Source: Symbiodinium natans
Taxonomy: Eukaryota > Sar > Dinophyceae > Suessiales > Symbiodiniaceae
Direction: 5' to 3'
NCBI GenBank assembly: GCA_905221605.1
Contig: CAJNDS010000122.1
Location: 1-64,000 of the forward strand
Length of the DNA: 64,000 nucleotides
The notes under the pieces are model-generated. The model was given only the letters and a program-made list of their open reading frames with translations, made no database searches and had not been told where the DNA came from. Positions 55,401 to 64,000 of the stretch are shown one piece after another; position 1 is the stretch's first letter, and each line of letters opens with the position of its first letter. Both the position numbers and the translations under genes were made by a program.

Positions 55401-57802
55401 TCGCCCCAGCTTCGCTTCGGTGAGAGCCACGTTGTGGGCCAAGCTCTCGCAACCCATGGGCTCCTCGACTCGAACAACTTAGGGACTGGGTAGGTAACCT
55501 TTAGCCTTTTTGGTTATATAGACTCCTACTATACGTAAATTGAAAATTTTGAAAGGTAAACTTTTTTTGGGCTAGGGTATTCAGCCCCTGAGACAATCAC
55601 AGGCTCCAAGTCTTTAAGCCCCAATGCTGCACGTACAGCAAGTCATATGGGGTGGAAGGCACCCAACTGTAGCGTTTTTGGAGGAACCCGAAACCCTAAA
55701 CCCTGAACCCTGAACCCTAAAACGTTTGGAGTTGGGTGGGGGTGGTCATTCTGTTGACGGGGCAGCTTTGGAGATCAGGTCTCGGATTGCTTCGTGTCGG
55801 GAACCCTTAAGCTGGAGGGAGGGTTTAGCGTTTAGGGTTTAGGGTTTAGGGGAGTTTAGGGTTTCCGGTTTAGGGTTGAGGGATCCTGATTCCGGCCGAC
55901 TCCCCAAAAGGGTTGAGGGAGGGTTTGTCTGCCCAGCCAGAAGACTCCCTTGTCAAGAGACTACCCTTCTGGGGCGCGGGCCTTCGAAGTCCCAAACCTT
56001 GAGGTAGCGATTACCAAAGGTTGAACTCAAATCATCAGAGCATCTTCTGCCCGCCACTCGAGGCAGATGGCTTCTCTATCTGATGCCGGTGCCGCTCAGC
56101 CGATCAAACAGCGAGGTTAATCTTTTTGGAGGAGTCAGATAAATCGAAGGGGGATGTCTGTGTTAGTAAATGCTTTGCTGGCCCTCCGCAAATCTACTGA
56201 ATGTCCTAAGCAAGATGCGCAGTCAGGATCATGCCCAACATCTTCACTTGGATCTTGTTCTCTGTCCGAGACTGCTTGGGGCAAGGCGGCTTCGAAAAGC
56301 TTAGCAACTTGGTGCAGTGGTCCAAATGCCCCAGCCCCGAAAGCATTGTAGTCGCAGGGATCCCTTCTCACACCTTATGCCTCACGCCAAACTTTCCTCC
56401 GTGTAAAGGGTGGGTGCATGGTTCACCATATCTGAAAGTATGATTGGCTTGAGGTAGCTCATGTTTCATTCTTCTTTTGGGTTTCGGGAGAATAGGGTTT
56501 CTGAAAGCGTCAAGGCTTTAGCATGGGCTTAGGTCCCTAGGTCGCTACCCCAACGAACTCTGCGATGCCCCACTTGACATCTCAATAGCCAGATGGGTGG
56601 CTGTCTGAGGTTTGTTTCTGGCCAAGCTAGGCAGCAAGTACCTGCTCCTGCTGATGGCCTTGCGAATGGCTGGCGCATGGCTTTGGCCGCCACTGACAGT
56701 GGTCAAAGAGCCTTGGGCTTTTAGTTTCGGGTTTAGGGTTTAGGGTTTAGGGTTTAGGGTTTAGGGTTTCGGGTTTCGGGTTTGTTCAACAGGGTGCTCT
56801 GCGGGTCACGTAGGAGCCTCCCAATTTGTGCTGGTGAGGATGCGGACGGGTGGCCAATGGTGCGGAGCCTGACGCCACAGGAGAGAGGCGAGTGCTCCAA
56901 GGATTCCGGTGCTTCCAAAGTCGAAGCTGTCACCCTAAACCCTAAACCCTAAACCCTAAACCCTAAACCGATGGGACTGCGGACCGAGGGTTGGCAAAGA
57001 CACAACCGCAGTCCTGATTGCGCGTTTTTGGGTAGTTCTCTCTAAAGAATGAGTCCCTTTTTTTGGTGGGTTTAGGGTTTAGGGTTTAGGGTTTAGGGTT
57101 TAGGGTTTAGGGTTTAGGGTTTAGGGTTTAGGGTTTAGGGTTTAGGGTTTAGGTCCTTATTGCAACGGCGCGCCGTACTATCTAGGGGACCCACAAAGAA
57201 TCAACCCTAATTTTGGAGAACTATCCTGTTGTTATGGACTCTTAGACAGATGTTTCACCGATGTGGGCCAGCGCAAGCCCATGGTACGCGGCTCTCCACA
57301 CCCCGCACGCTTGAAAACCGACATGGGGGTTTGCGATATTTTGGGGGTGCCATCTTATTGGGGTCCTTATTGTAGGGGGATCCTACTATTTGGGGGTCTG
57401 TATTAGGGGTCCCCTATTTTCGTAAACCCCCACATGCTCGCCTCAAGGGCTTCGTCTTCCTCTCCACTCCAAACCCTCGACTTGGCAATCTCATGCGTAG
57501 GGTTTGGGGTTTAGGGATTTAGGGTTTAGGGTTTAGGGTTTAGGGTTTAGGGTTTAGGGTTTAGGGGTATTCCCCCCCCCCCCCCCCCCCCACCAAAAAC
57601 CGGGGCGGTCTAGACAAGAAGCATCTCCAAAATAGCAGGGTCCATATTATAGGAGCCCGCAGAAAGAGTACTTTTGTTCTTGGAACCCCCCTAACCCTGA
57701 ACCCTAAACCCTAAACCCTAAACCCCCCCGTTGCACCTTTCTTTGAGCTTCACAAGGTCTGGGAGCAGCTGTTGGAAGCGCAGCAGCCAAGATCCAAGCG
57801 GT
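52455..57802 (+). CDS. Scattered exons, perhaps a membrane protein gene
   Basis: Not recognised. + strand open segments, most next to AG and GT/GC sites: ~52465-52512 (LALIDIFGTGDVVLW), 52594-52674 (VLWIDSLDTPALLASVAAPL), 52811-52928 (hydrophobic CGIPIFLIWVAVSAAA), 54425-54520 (FACGDIVAAVTARGFLVSAF), 55216-55320 (MLLQELYQVSKVLVDLQ), 55395-55480, 56228-56350 (MPNIFTWILFSVRDCLGQ), 56633-56700 (KYLLLLMALRMAGAWLWPP), 56837-56925 and 57745-57800 (ELHKVWEQLLEAQQPRSK). Several are hydrophobic enough for membrane segments, so a polytopic protein is possible. Joins were not solved and more than one gene may be involved. Confidence 0.35.
52965..53054. mobile_element. Inverted-repeat element family B, copy 5
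   Basis: GGGATGTTCCCCCTTATACT at the left, AGTATAAGGGAAACATCCCA at the right, with AGCAGTCCTTAATAGGG inside as in the 24.5-kb copy. Followed by about 250 bp of AT-rich sequence without genes. Confidence 0.87.
53670..53888. repeat. Long telomere-like array
   Basis: About thirty CCCTAAA units interrupted once by CCCTCAA variants; one of the longest arrays in the window. Confidence 0.93.
55482..55580. mobile_element. Diverged family F element
   Basis: GGGACTGGGTAGGTAACCTT, TAGCCTTTTTGG and the inverted AAAGGTAAAC part; the ends resemble the 49.86-kb copy more than those at 10.6, 30.7 and 39.4 kb. Confidence 0.6.
57331..57565. mobile_element. Reverse family C element plus TTTAGGG array
   Basis: 57331-57430 reads ATTGGGGTCCTTATTG, GGGATCCTACTATTTGGGGG and GTCCCCTATTTTCGTAAACC, the reverse complement of family C. 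A TTTAGGG array follows at about 57497-57565, and another precedes at 57070-57155. Confidence 0.75.
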
Positions 57803-60146
57803 GAGAATTCCGAAAACTCCGAGATTCCCAGATAGGGTTTAGGGGTTTAGGAGTTTAGGGGTTTAGGGGTTTAGGGGTTCAGGGGTTCAGGGGTTTAGGG
57901 GTTTAGGGTTTAGGGTAAAGTTTAGGGTTTCCATGGATTCGCAAGGTTTTCGGTCGTAGCCACGCGTGCTGGGTTCTCAGAGTGTTGCTGGGTCTTTCCG
58001 GGACATCGTAGCCCGGATGCAAGAATGGGGAATTCGGGTTTCTGCCCACATGGCCTGTAGGCATCGCCCCTGTATTGCATGTGCACTTGACGGGCCACCC
58101 AAGATATAATTGTATAATTATTGGCGATGTATGCAACTGCTTTTCAACCTCATCCTCTGGAGTCCCCCAGCCCCGGCGATCGGAACCCTAACCCTAAACC
58201 CCCAAACCCCAAACCCTAAGCCCTAAACCCTAAACCCTAAACGGCACATTGGGGTACCAAGCAAGGACCGAAATCGTGAAGGGTATCTGCTTGACTCAGC
58301 TCGAGTATTCTCGACCCTGCGGTTTGCAACCTTGGACCACTTTTCCAAGGCAGTCACTCAACAGCCCATTCAAAAGCCATTGGCACGGAGCTCAGATGGC
58401 TTTAGGGTTTAGGGTTTAGGGTTTCGGGTTTAGGGTTTGACGTTGCCAAGCAATGGCACCCGAGCGGGAGCTCCTCTCATTGCGAAGGGGTCTGTAGGGC
58501 TCGGAGGCAGCGTGCTGTTCACAGTTTCCAGCCCGTGGCTGGGTCGGCTAAGTCAGCGGTGCAAGTTTTTTTCTTGGGGTGGGGGGGGGGGGTGGGGGAG
58601 AGCAGGGAAGCCCAGGAGGGGGGGGGGGGGGGGTGGGCTTGAGGTTCTTAGTTTCGTCTGCATGACTGGTGGCACAAAGCCCTAAGTTATTAATCCAGAG
58701 GTCCATGACCCCAACCGCTAACGGCCAGGTCTTCCGTGGCTTATCCATTGAGTATTGAACAGAGGGTAGCAAGACACAGATTCCAGGGTTTGTTTACTCT
58801 TCGATTCGACCCTCTGACTCGCGAAATGGATGGGAATATGAAACAGAGTTTATATTGCTTTTTTTTGGCGGGTGTATATAAGGTTCCTTTTTAAAATTGG
58901 TAAGTGTATGTATTGGGTGTCCTTTTTGGGGATACAAAAAATATAAACCCTACATCATATCATCCTGATTTGTTGGGGCTTTCAGATACCGCGGACATTC
59001 CTGCGGCCGGCTTGCCCAGCCCAGCTCTTTGGGAGCAAAAGCCAAACCTGGATTGTTTTACCCAAAACCCCAAACCCTAAACCCTAAAACCCTAAAACCC
59101 TAAAACCCTAAACCCTAAAACCCTAAAACCCTAAAACCCTAAAACCCTAAACCCTAAACCCTCTGAATTGTTTTTCAGGCGCGGGCAGGCAGTGCCTCGC
59201 TGTTGCCCAGTCGTGGGGCGTGGCTCCTGGTTCCTGGAGGGGTTCTCAGGGCTTGGGATGCTAGAGGGGCCCTAAACCCTAAACCCTAAACCCTAAACCC
59301 TACAAGTTCGGGGCTTCTGGAGTTTGAAGATGCTGTGAGGGCTGAAGGGCTTCGGGCTTGGGGATTCATGGCAGAGCTGTGGCAGAAAGGGGGTCCTGCG
59401 CTTGAGGTCCCCCCCCCCGCCCCACCGCAGACGCGAATGCATATGTGGAAGGGGGAGGGAGGGGTAAGCAAGCCTTAAACTCAGACAGTGAAAAAAATCC
59501 AGCTAGGCTTCGTGGTGAAGCCCAGGTTTTGCATCTAGGGTTGCTCTGTGCTGAACTTCACTCGTGTGTGTGCGCAGAACGGGGGAAGAAATGCTTGCTT
59601 CTCTTTGCGACATAGGAGCCACAACCCCAACAGCCTTGATCTTCCACGCATAGACGGGTTTCTCATACGATGTGCCTTGTGATTGGTGGTTGGCAGTAGT
59701 GTGTCCATTCCTGCACCAAGTGGCCATAGGCGAGTCCCTACAGGCTATGTGTACAGCTGCAGCCTCAGATTGCATTGGCAGATCTGGCTTGACTGTGCTT
59801 GGGATACAACTACATCGCAAAGAGCGATGGAAAGTGCAAGCGCCTGTTCCTGACATCTAAACCCTAAACCTGAAACCCTAGACCCTAAACCCTAAACCTG
59901 GACGGTAAGCCCTTGCACATCTGGCATGTGGTCACTTGGTGGTTCGCCGAAGGCCCAAACACTGGCACACATGATCCGCAAGGAGGGACGTGAGTTCATG
60001 AAACGACCATGAGGTGGTGCCTCGTCAGAGTAGCTGAGCCGCTTTCTTACGCGCAGCAGTGTGGACCGTCAGTTAGCCTGTCATTGTATATGCAAGCACA
60101 GCATAGTAAAGGCCAGGATCGAATAGCCAGCAGGCTGTGAGAAGTC
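57803..60146. other. Repeats and unassigned exon-like segments
   Basis: Telomere-like units at 57838-57916 (TTTAGGGG variants), 58195-58245 and 59060-59160. Possible exons: 58985-59055 (ADIPAAGLPSPALWEQKP), 59180-59255 (SASLLPSRGAWLLVPGGV, after CCCTAAA) and an open frame ending at a TAA at 59858-59860 (LGIQLHRKERWKVQ). The last could be the end of a gene upstream of TTC27. None was identified. Confidence 0.4.
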
Positions 60147-62366
60147 ATGGACGCGAAGTTGAGATGCTTCTTGCAGAGAACCGAGTGGGCCTTGCTGTCG
60201 TTGGAACCTGGTAGCCTTGTCCCCAAAGTCGACGTGGGTGGCACCAACGAGGTCGAATGCACAAACTTGCAGAAGCTTGCAGAGCCGACTCGAGGAGGTG
60301 GAGGTTTTCGAAAATACGGGACCCCTGATATAGACCCCCAAATAACAAGATTCGATTCCCTTACGTATAATAAGGACCCCAATAAGGTACCCCCCCAAAT
60401 CTCGGAAACCCCCAGGTGAGCTGGCGACAGTGCTCTCGGACCCATGGTTGCAGGATGTTTCTGTCGTGCTCAAGCGTGAGGCAGTTGATGCTGCCTTGGC
60501 TGCTGGTGGGCTTCCCCACCTTAGGGCGGAGTTGGTTGAGGCATGCAAGTCCTTCGCGAATGCTCCTTCAGGCAGCAGGCTGGTTCGGGAGCAAGCTCTG
60601 TGCATGCTCGGGGTGGTGTTTCTGCAGCACTACCTGCGGGCAAACTGCACGGGCCCAGTCAAGGAGGAGGACCATGCCTGCCTACCCTTCCACCCTTCTG
60701 CCCTTGCCGAAGGCCCGCCTCACTCTGCTATCCTCCCGGCTTTGGAAGCCGATGGAGAGCCAGCGTACGAGCTTCTGGCTTGCCCCGGATACCTCTGGCT
60801 TTCGGCCCTCTTTTTCCGGTTGGTGCCGAGTGAGATGCCGGAGCTGCATGGTGTGGCCGTGCCCTTCTGGCGTGCTCGCTGCGCTTTTGCCTGGCAGCTC
60901 AGCCTGGCGGAGGCTTCGGAACGAGGCTCTGGCCAGTGCCCGTCGCTCTTCCGGGCGGGCGTCTTTGAACTGGTGTCAGGTGATCCAGCCCCGCTGTCGG
61001 CCAAGGGCTTCATGGATGCGTCTGCGTTGTCCACCATCCAGGCAGCGACAGCTCCCCTCTTGGAGACCTGGAAGCGATCCTCCGAGAGGCCACCAGCCAT
61101 CACGGTGCCCGTGCCCGAGGTCATCGAGGTCCAGGAGGCCCAAGAGGAGGGCAGTGATGCCTTGGAAGCCATGCTGGATGCTTTCAACCCGCCGGCTCGC
61201 GCAGAGGCGCAAGCTCCGGATGCAGTAGAGGAGGCGCCCCCCGAGGTTCGGGCAACGATGCTTGTTGAACTGGCAAACCGACTCTGTTGGTATGGCCGTG
61301 TCAAGGTCTGGGAAAAGAGCTGCGATGCTGCCTGCAATGCTCTTGGGTTCGAGTATGAGCTCACGGGCGTGATGGGCATCAAACGGGAGCACCAGACTAC
61401 GGAGTTTGCACAGCTGGTGGTGCGAGCCAGGAGCCATAAGAGCACGAAAGGAATTGAAGTCGAAGAGCCAGATGCCAAAACACCCGAGACCCTCAGCCTG
61501 AAAACCGTGGATGACTTGACGGACGTTCTGGAGGTCCCAAAGCTTTCAAAGTCCGTGGGCGAGCAGGAGCGGCTGGAAATTGAACGACCCCTGACAGCCA
61601 CTGAACAGATCATCCTTCTCTCCCGGTGTCAGTACATCTGGGCATCAAGCAACCCCAACGACGAAATGGTGCTGCAGGAGATCAATTCCTTGGCACAGCG
61701 CGTCGTCAAGACGCTAGACAAGGCGCGTGAGGAGGAAGCAAACGAAGGACCCCTCTTCACGGCCAACTGGCTGACGTTCAGTTCCTTGGGGACGAAACAT
61801 GGTCCCTACATACGGCTTTAGGGTCCATACGAAAGAGGGAGTAGTACCAGCAGAGCAGTATTCATGAACCTAAACCCTAGACCCTAGACCCTAGACCCTA
61901 AACCCTAAACCCTAAACCCAATCTTAGGGTTTTTCCCCAAAGGTTGTGGCCTATGGTACCGCTGCCGAGCCGAGCATCATCGGAATAAGACTCGCGAGCG
62001 CGCGGCCTTCCAACTTCAGTCCTTGGTGGACCAGTTTCTTAGGGGTACGTTGGAAACAAGCTTTTTTTAACTATTATTCTTATTATTATTAGTAGTTATA
62101 CTATGATTATTATTGTTGCTTTTGGGCACTATAACTCCTAAGAAACAGCAAAAATTATAATCTTTGGGCAGTAGAGTTCCTAAGAAACAGGAAATTCTAA
62201 TGTTTGGGCACTATAATTCCTAAGAAACAGCCAACAGATTGTTTTTTTTTGCTGGGGTTCCAAGCTCAGTACAGGTTTGCGGACGAGCGGCCCTCTGCGG
62301 CCCACCGGCTGCGCACGGTCCACAGTGCCGGGTATCCGGCCCGTCTCCGGGCTTCATACAGGGGTG
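60147..62366 (+). CDS. TTC27: TTC27/Emw1-like tetratricopeptide protein, N-terminal part
   Basis: Homologue of TTC27, a conserved tetratricopeptide-repeat protein (Emw1 in fission yeast). Exons: 60147-60303 (ATG start, MDAKLRCFLQ), 60416-61801, 61943-62044 and 62265-~62366. The frame is kept at G|GT, G|GT and G|CT. Family landmarks: LGVVFLQHYLRANCTGP (human has LLGVSSLQLFVQSNWTGP), ADGEPAYELLACPG, FWRARCAFAWQ, the acidic linker at about residues 270-320, LTATEQIILLSRCQYIWAS followed by SNPNDEM, then NKTRERAAFQLQSLVDQF and RPSAAHRLRTVHSAGYP. The C-terminal tetratricopeptide repeats, roughly the last 400 residues of a typical homologue, are not found before the window ends, so the gene either continues beyond or is broken by repeats. 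Intron 1 is a complete family C element, intron 2 ends with CCCTAAA units, intron 3 has a tandem repeat, and the next presumed intron starts with a family A element. Confidence 0.93.
60304..60415 (+). mobile_element. Family C introner, TTC27 intron 1
   Basis: GTTTTCGAAAATACGGGACC at the donor; CCCCAATAAGGTACCCCCCC and AATCTCGGAAACCCCCAG at the acceptor. Exactly 112 bp between GT and AG. Confidence 0.87.
62117..62225 (+). repeat. Tandem repeat, about 40-bp unit, in TTC27 intron 3
   Basis: Three imperfect copies of TTTGGGCACTATAATTCC plus AAGAAACAG; AT-rich ATT repeats precede it. Confidence 0.85.
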
Positions 62367-62368
62367 GT

Positions 62369-62547
62369 ACTTGGAGGTTAGGGTTTAGGGTTTAGGGTTT
62401 AGGGTTTAGGGTTTGGGGGTTAGGGGGTTAGGGGGTTTGGGGGTTGCAATGGTAACTGTACTTACAAGCCCCCTAAGTCCACCAAGTAGGTTCTTAGTGG
62501 ACTTATAATTGGGGTTATAAGTACTGTACCCATGAACCTCCAAGTAG
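62369..62547. mobile_element. Family A element with telomere-like insert
   Basis: ACTTGGAGGTTAGGGTTTAG at the left, TACCCATGAACCTCCAAGTA at the right. TTTAGGG units sit immediately inside the left end, replacing the usual TTCATGGGTACTTAT. Confidence 0.8.
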
Positions 62548-62815
62548 GCAGTCGCCAAAGTCTTGTCAGCCTCCCTGAAGTCCCGAACCCAGACCCGATA
62601 CTTCGTGACAAGAGTGCCCCAAAGGGTTTAGGGTTTAGGGTTTAGGGTGTGTCAGGGGAGGGCGCGCGCTCGGGTGTGAAACACCCCGGGCCGCGCGCTC
62701 GCGTTGCCCGTCAACCCACCCCGGCCACCCAAACTATACTCTATTAGGGTTTAGGGTTTATGGAATTTACTTTCTTGTGTTCTGATGCTTGCTTTGATGT
62801 TTTTAAAGTTGCGCT

Positions 62816-63500
62816 GTTAGGGTTTAAGCTAGGGTTGGGGGTAGCCTCGGCCCTTTTCGGGCCTTCGGCGTGTCAGGGCCCGTAGAGGCCCTTATTTATT
62901 TGAAGGTCAGGGAAACCCTATGTGTCTGCTCCTGGATTCCCCTTCTTTAAGGGCCTCAATTTAGCATCGATTTCACTACCAAAAAATCGCATTTGTCATT
63001 GTGGGTACGGGCATCCTGGGGTCCCCCTTCTTTTAGGGGGCCTTTTGAAGCCTTTTGAAGCATTTTGGTGGCTCTTGGGGTCTCTCGGGGCCTTGTTCGG
63101 ACCTTCGGCGTGTCAGAGGTTCTATTCATTTAAAGGTCAGGGAACCTTGAACCTATTAATGAATTTTTCGCCAATGAGTATTTCAATCGCTAGGGTTTAA
63201 GCTCGGGTTCGGGGTAGCCTCGGCCCTTTTCGGGCCTTCGGCAAGTTAGGGCCCGTAGAGGCCCTTATTTGCTTGAAGGCCTTCGCAGGGTTTTGCGGTA
63301 TTAGGGTTTAAGCTGGGGTTCGGGGTAGCCTCGGCCCTTCTCGGGCCTTCGGCACGTTAGGGCCCGTAGAGGCCCTTATTTACTTGAAGGCCGTCGTAGG
63401 GTTTTGCGGTGTTAGGGTTTAGGTTGGGGTTCGGGGTAGCCTCGGTCCTTTTCGGGCCTTCGGCACGTCAGGGCCCGTAGAGGTCCTTGCTGATTTGGGG
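62816..63500 (+). repeat. GC-rich tandem repeat, about 110-bp unit
   Basis: Copies begin TTAGGGTTTAAGCTNGGGTT at about 62816, 63190, 63300 and 63412. Each contains GTAGCCTCGGCCCTTTTCGG, GGCCTTCGGCNNGTCAGGG and CCCGTAGAGGCCCTTATTT. A second unit (GGGGGCCTTTTGAAGCCTTT and following) occurs at about 62995-63080 and 63590-63670. No coding signal; open frames here are repeat artefacts. Confidence 0.88.
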
Positions 63501-63679
63501 GGAGCCATCGAATTCAGTACTAAAAAAAACAGTTTTCATTGCGGGCAGGGGTGCCTAAAACCATCGTTTTCAATATTCAAAAATCGCATTTTTCATTGTG
63601 GGCACGGACAAATCTTGGTCCCCCTTCCTTTAGTGGGCCTTTTGAAGCTTTTGAAGCCTTTTGGTGGCTCTTGGCGCCT

Positions 63680-64000
63680 TCGGGGCTTCCCTTGGCCCGG
63701 GGGCCCTTGGCCGGCCCTTTGGCCCCAAAACCCTTGGCTGGAAAGCCAAAAAGAAAAAACCCTTGGCCTGGCCCTTGATTGAAAACCCTGGGCCCGGGGA
63801 GCCCTTAACCGGCCCTTGGCCGGGGTCTTGGCCCTGGGTCGGGCCCTTGGCAAGGGCCCCGCAGGGTGGGCGGGCCCTCGGCCCTTGGCCCTGGGGGGCC
63901 CTTGGCCCGGAAAGGCCCTTGGCCCCCCCGTCGGGGGTTTTGGGGGGCCCCGAAAATCCCTAAAAGCCCCCAAAATCAGGAAATTGAGCAACCCCTCGCC
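63680..64000 (+). repeat. GGCCCTTGGCC low-complexity block
   Basis: Dense irregular repetition of GGCCCTTGG and GGGCCC to the end of the window. Frames are open on both strands because of composition only. Confidence 0.85.

Noticed and set aside
60720-61613. 297-codon open frame on the - strand
   Set aside because: It overlaps the conserved TTC27 exon; composition reflects the antisense of a GC-rich coding exon.
63593-63991. Proline-rich open frame on the - strand
   Set aside because: Arises from the GGCCCTTGG low-complexity block.

Overview
The window is nuclear DNA from a eukaryote, most likely a dinoflagellate. Four things support this. (1) Plant/alveolate-type telomere heptamers (TTTAGGG / CCCTAAA) are scattered through it by the hundred, mostly inside introns. 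(2) Exons are tiny, and introns can be reconstructed with GT, GC and even GA donors and an AG|G acceptor, as reported for dinoflagellates. (3) The closest remembered protein matches are alveolate-compatible, including a bacterial-type aminoacyl-tRNA-protein transferase of the kind known from Plasmodium. (4) Every gene I can recognise lies on the + strand, as in dinoflagellate unidirectional gene arrays. The species cannot be fixed from the sequence. No rRNA, convincing tRNA, CRISPR or bacterial operon is present, and I found no spliced-leader sequence.

Layout. 0-3.7 kb: telomere-like repeats, microsatellites and GC-rich sequence without a firm gene. 3.75-5.6 kb: one uninterrupted 622-codon ORF for a multi-pass membrane protein with a PAS-like region, the only intronless gene here. 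5.6-9 kb: poly-G, ATG and TA repeats, several short inverted-repeat elements and unassigned exon-like pieces. 9.0-25.4 kb: a V-type ATPase V0 subunit a gene from ATG to stop, in at least 18 exons, one of them 20 nt. 26.7-37.7 kb: a string of very short coiled-coil-coding exons, probably one gene. 37.8-39.6 kb: a complete four-exon Aat/ATEL1-type aminoacyl-tRNA-protein transferase (265 codons). 40.6-43 kb: unassigned exons. 43.5-45.5 kb: an unidentified gene whose introns are recent mobile elements. 46.1-48 kb: ankyrin-repeat exons. 48-59.9 kb: repeats with scattered exons, several hydrophobic. 60.1-62.4 kb: the N-terminal half of a TTC27 (Emw1-type) tetratricopeptide protein. 62.8-64 kb: tandem GC-rich repeats.

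The most interesting feature is not a pathway but the intron biology. At least eight families of short (about 80-180 bp) terminal-inverted-repeat elements recur. Several copies are exactly coextensive with introns, and in the 43.7-44.6 kb gene the short target duplication supplies the 5' splice site. They therefore behave as introners. A second layer is the telomere-like repeats: many introns carry TTTAGGG after the donor and CCCTAAA before the acceptor, so the transcript could fold into a telomere-sequence hairpin that brings the splice sites together. Exon joins below were worked out by hand from reading frame and family conservation. They need transcript evidence.
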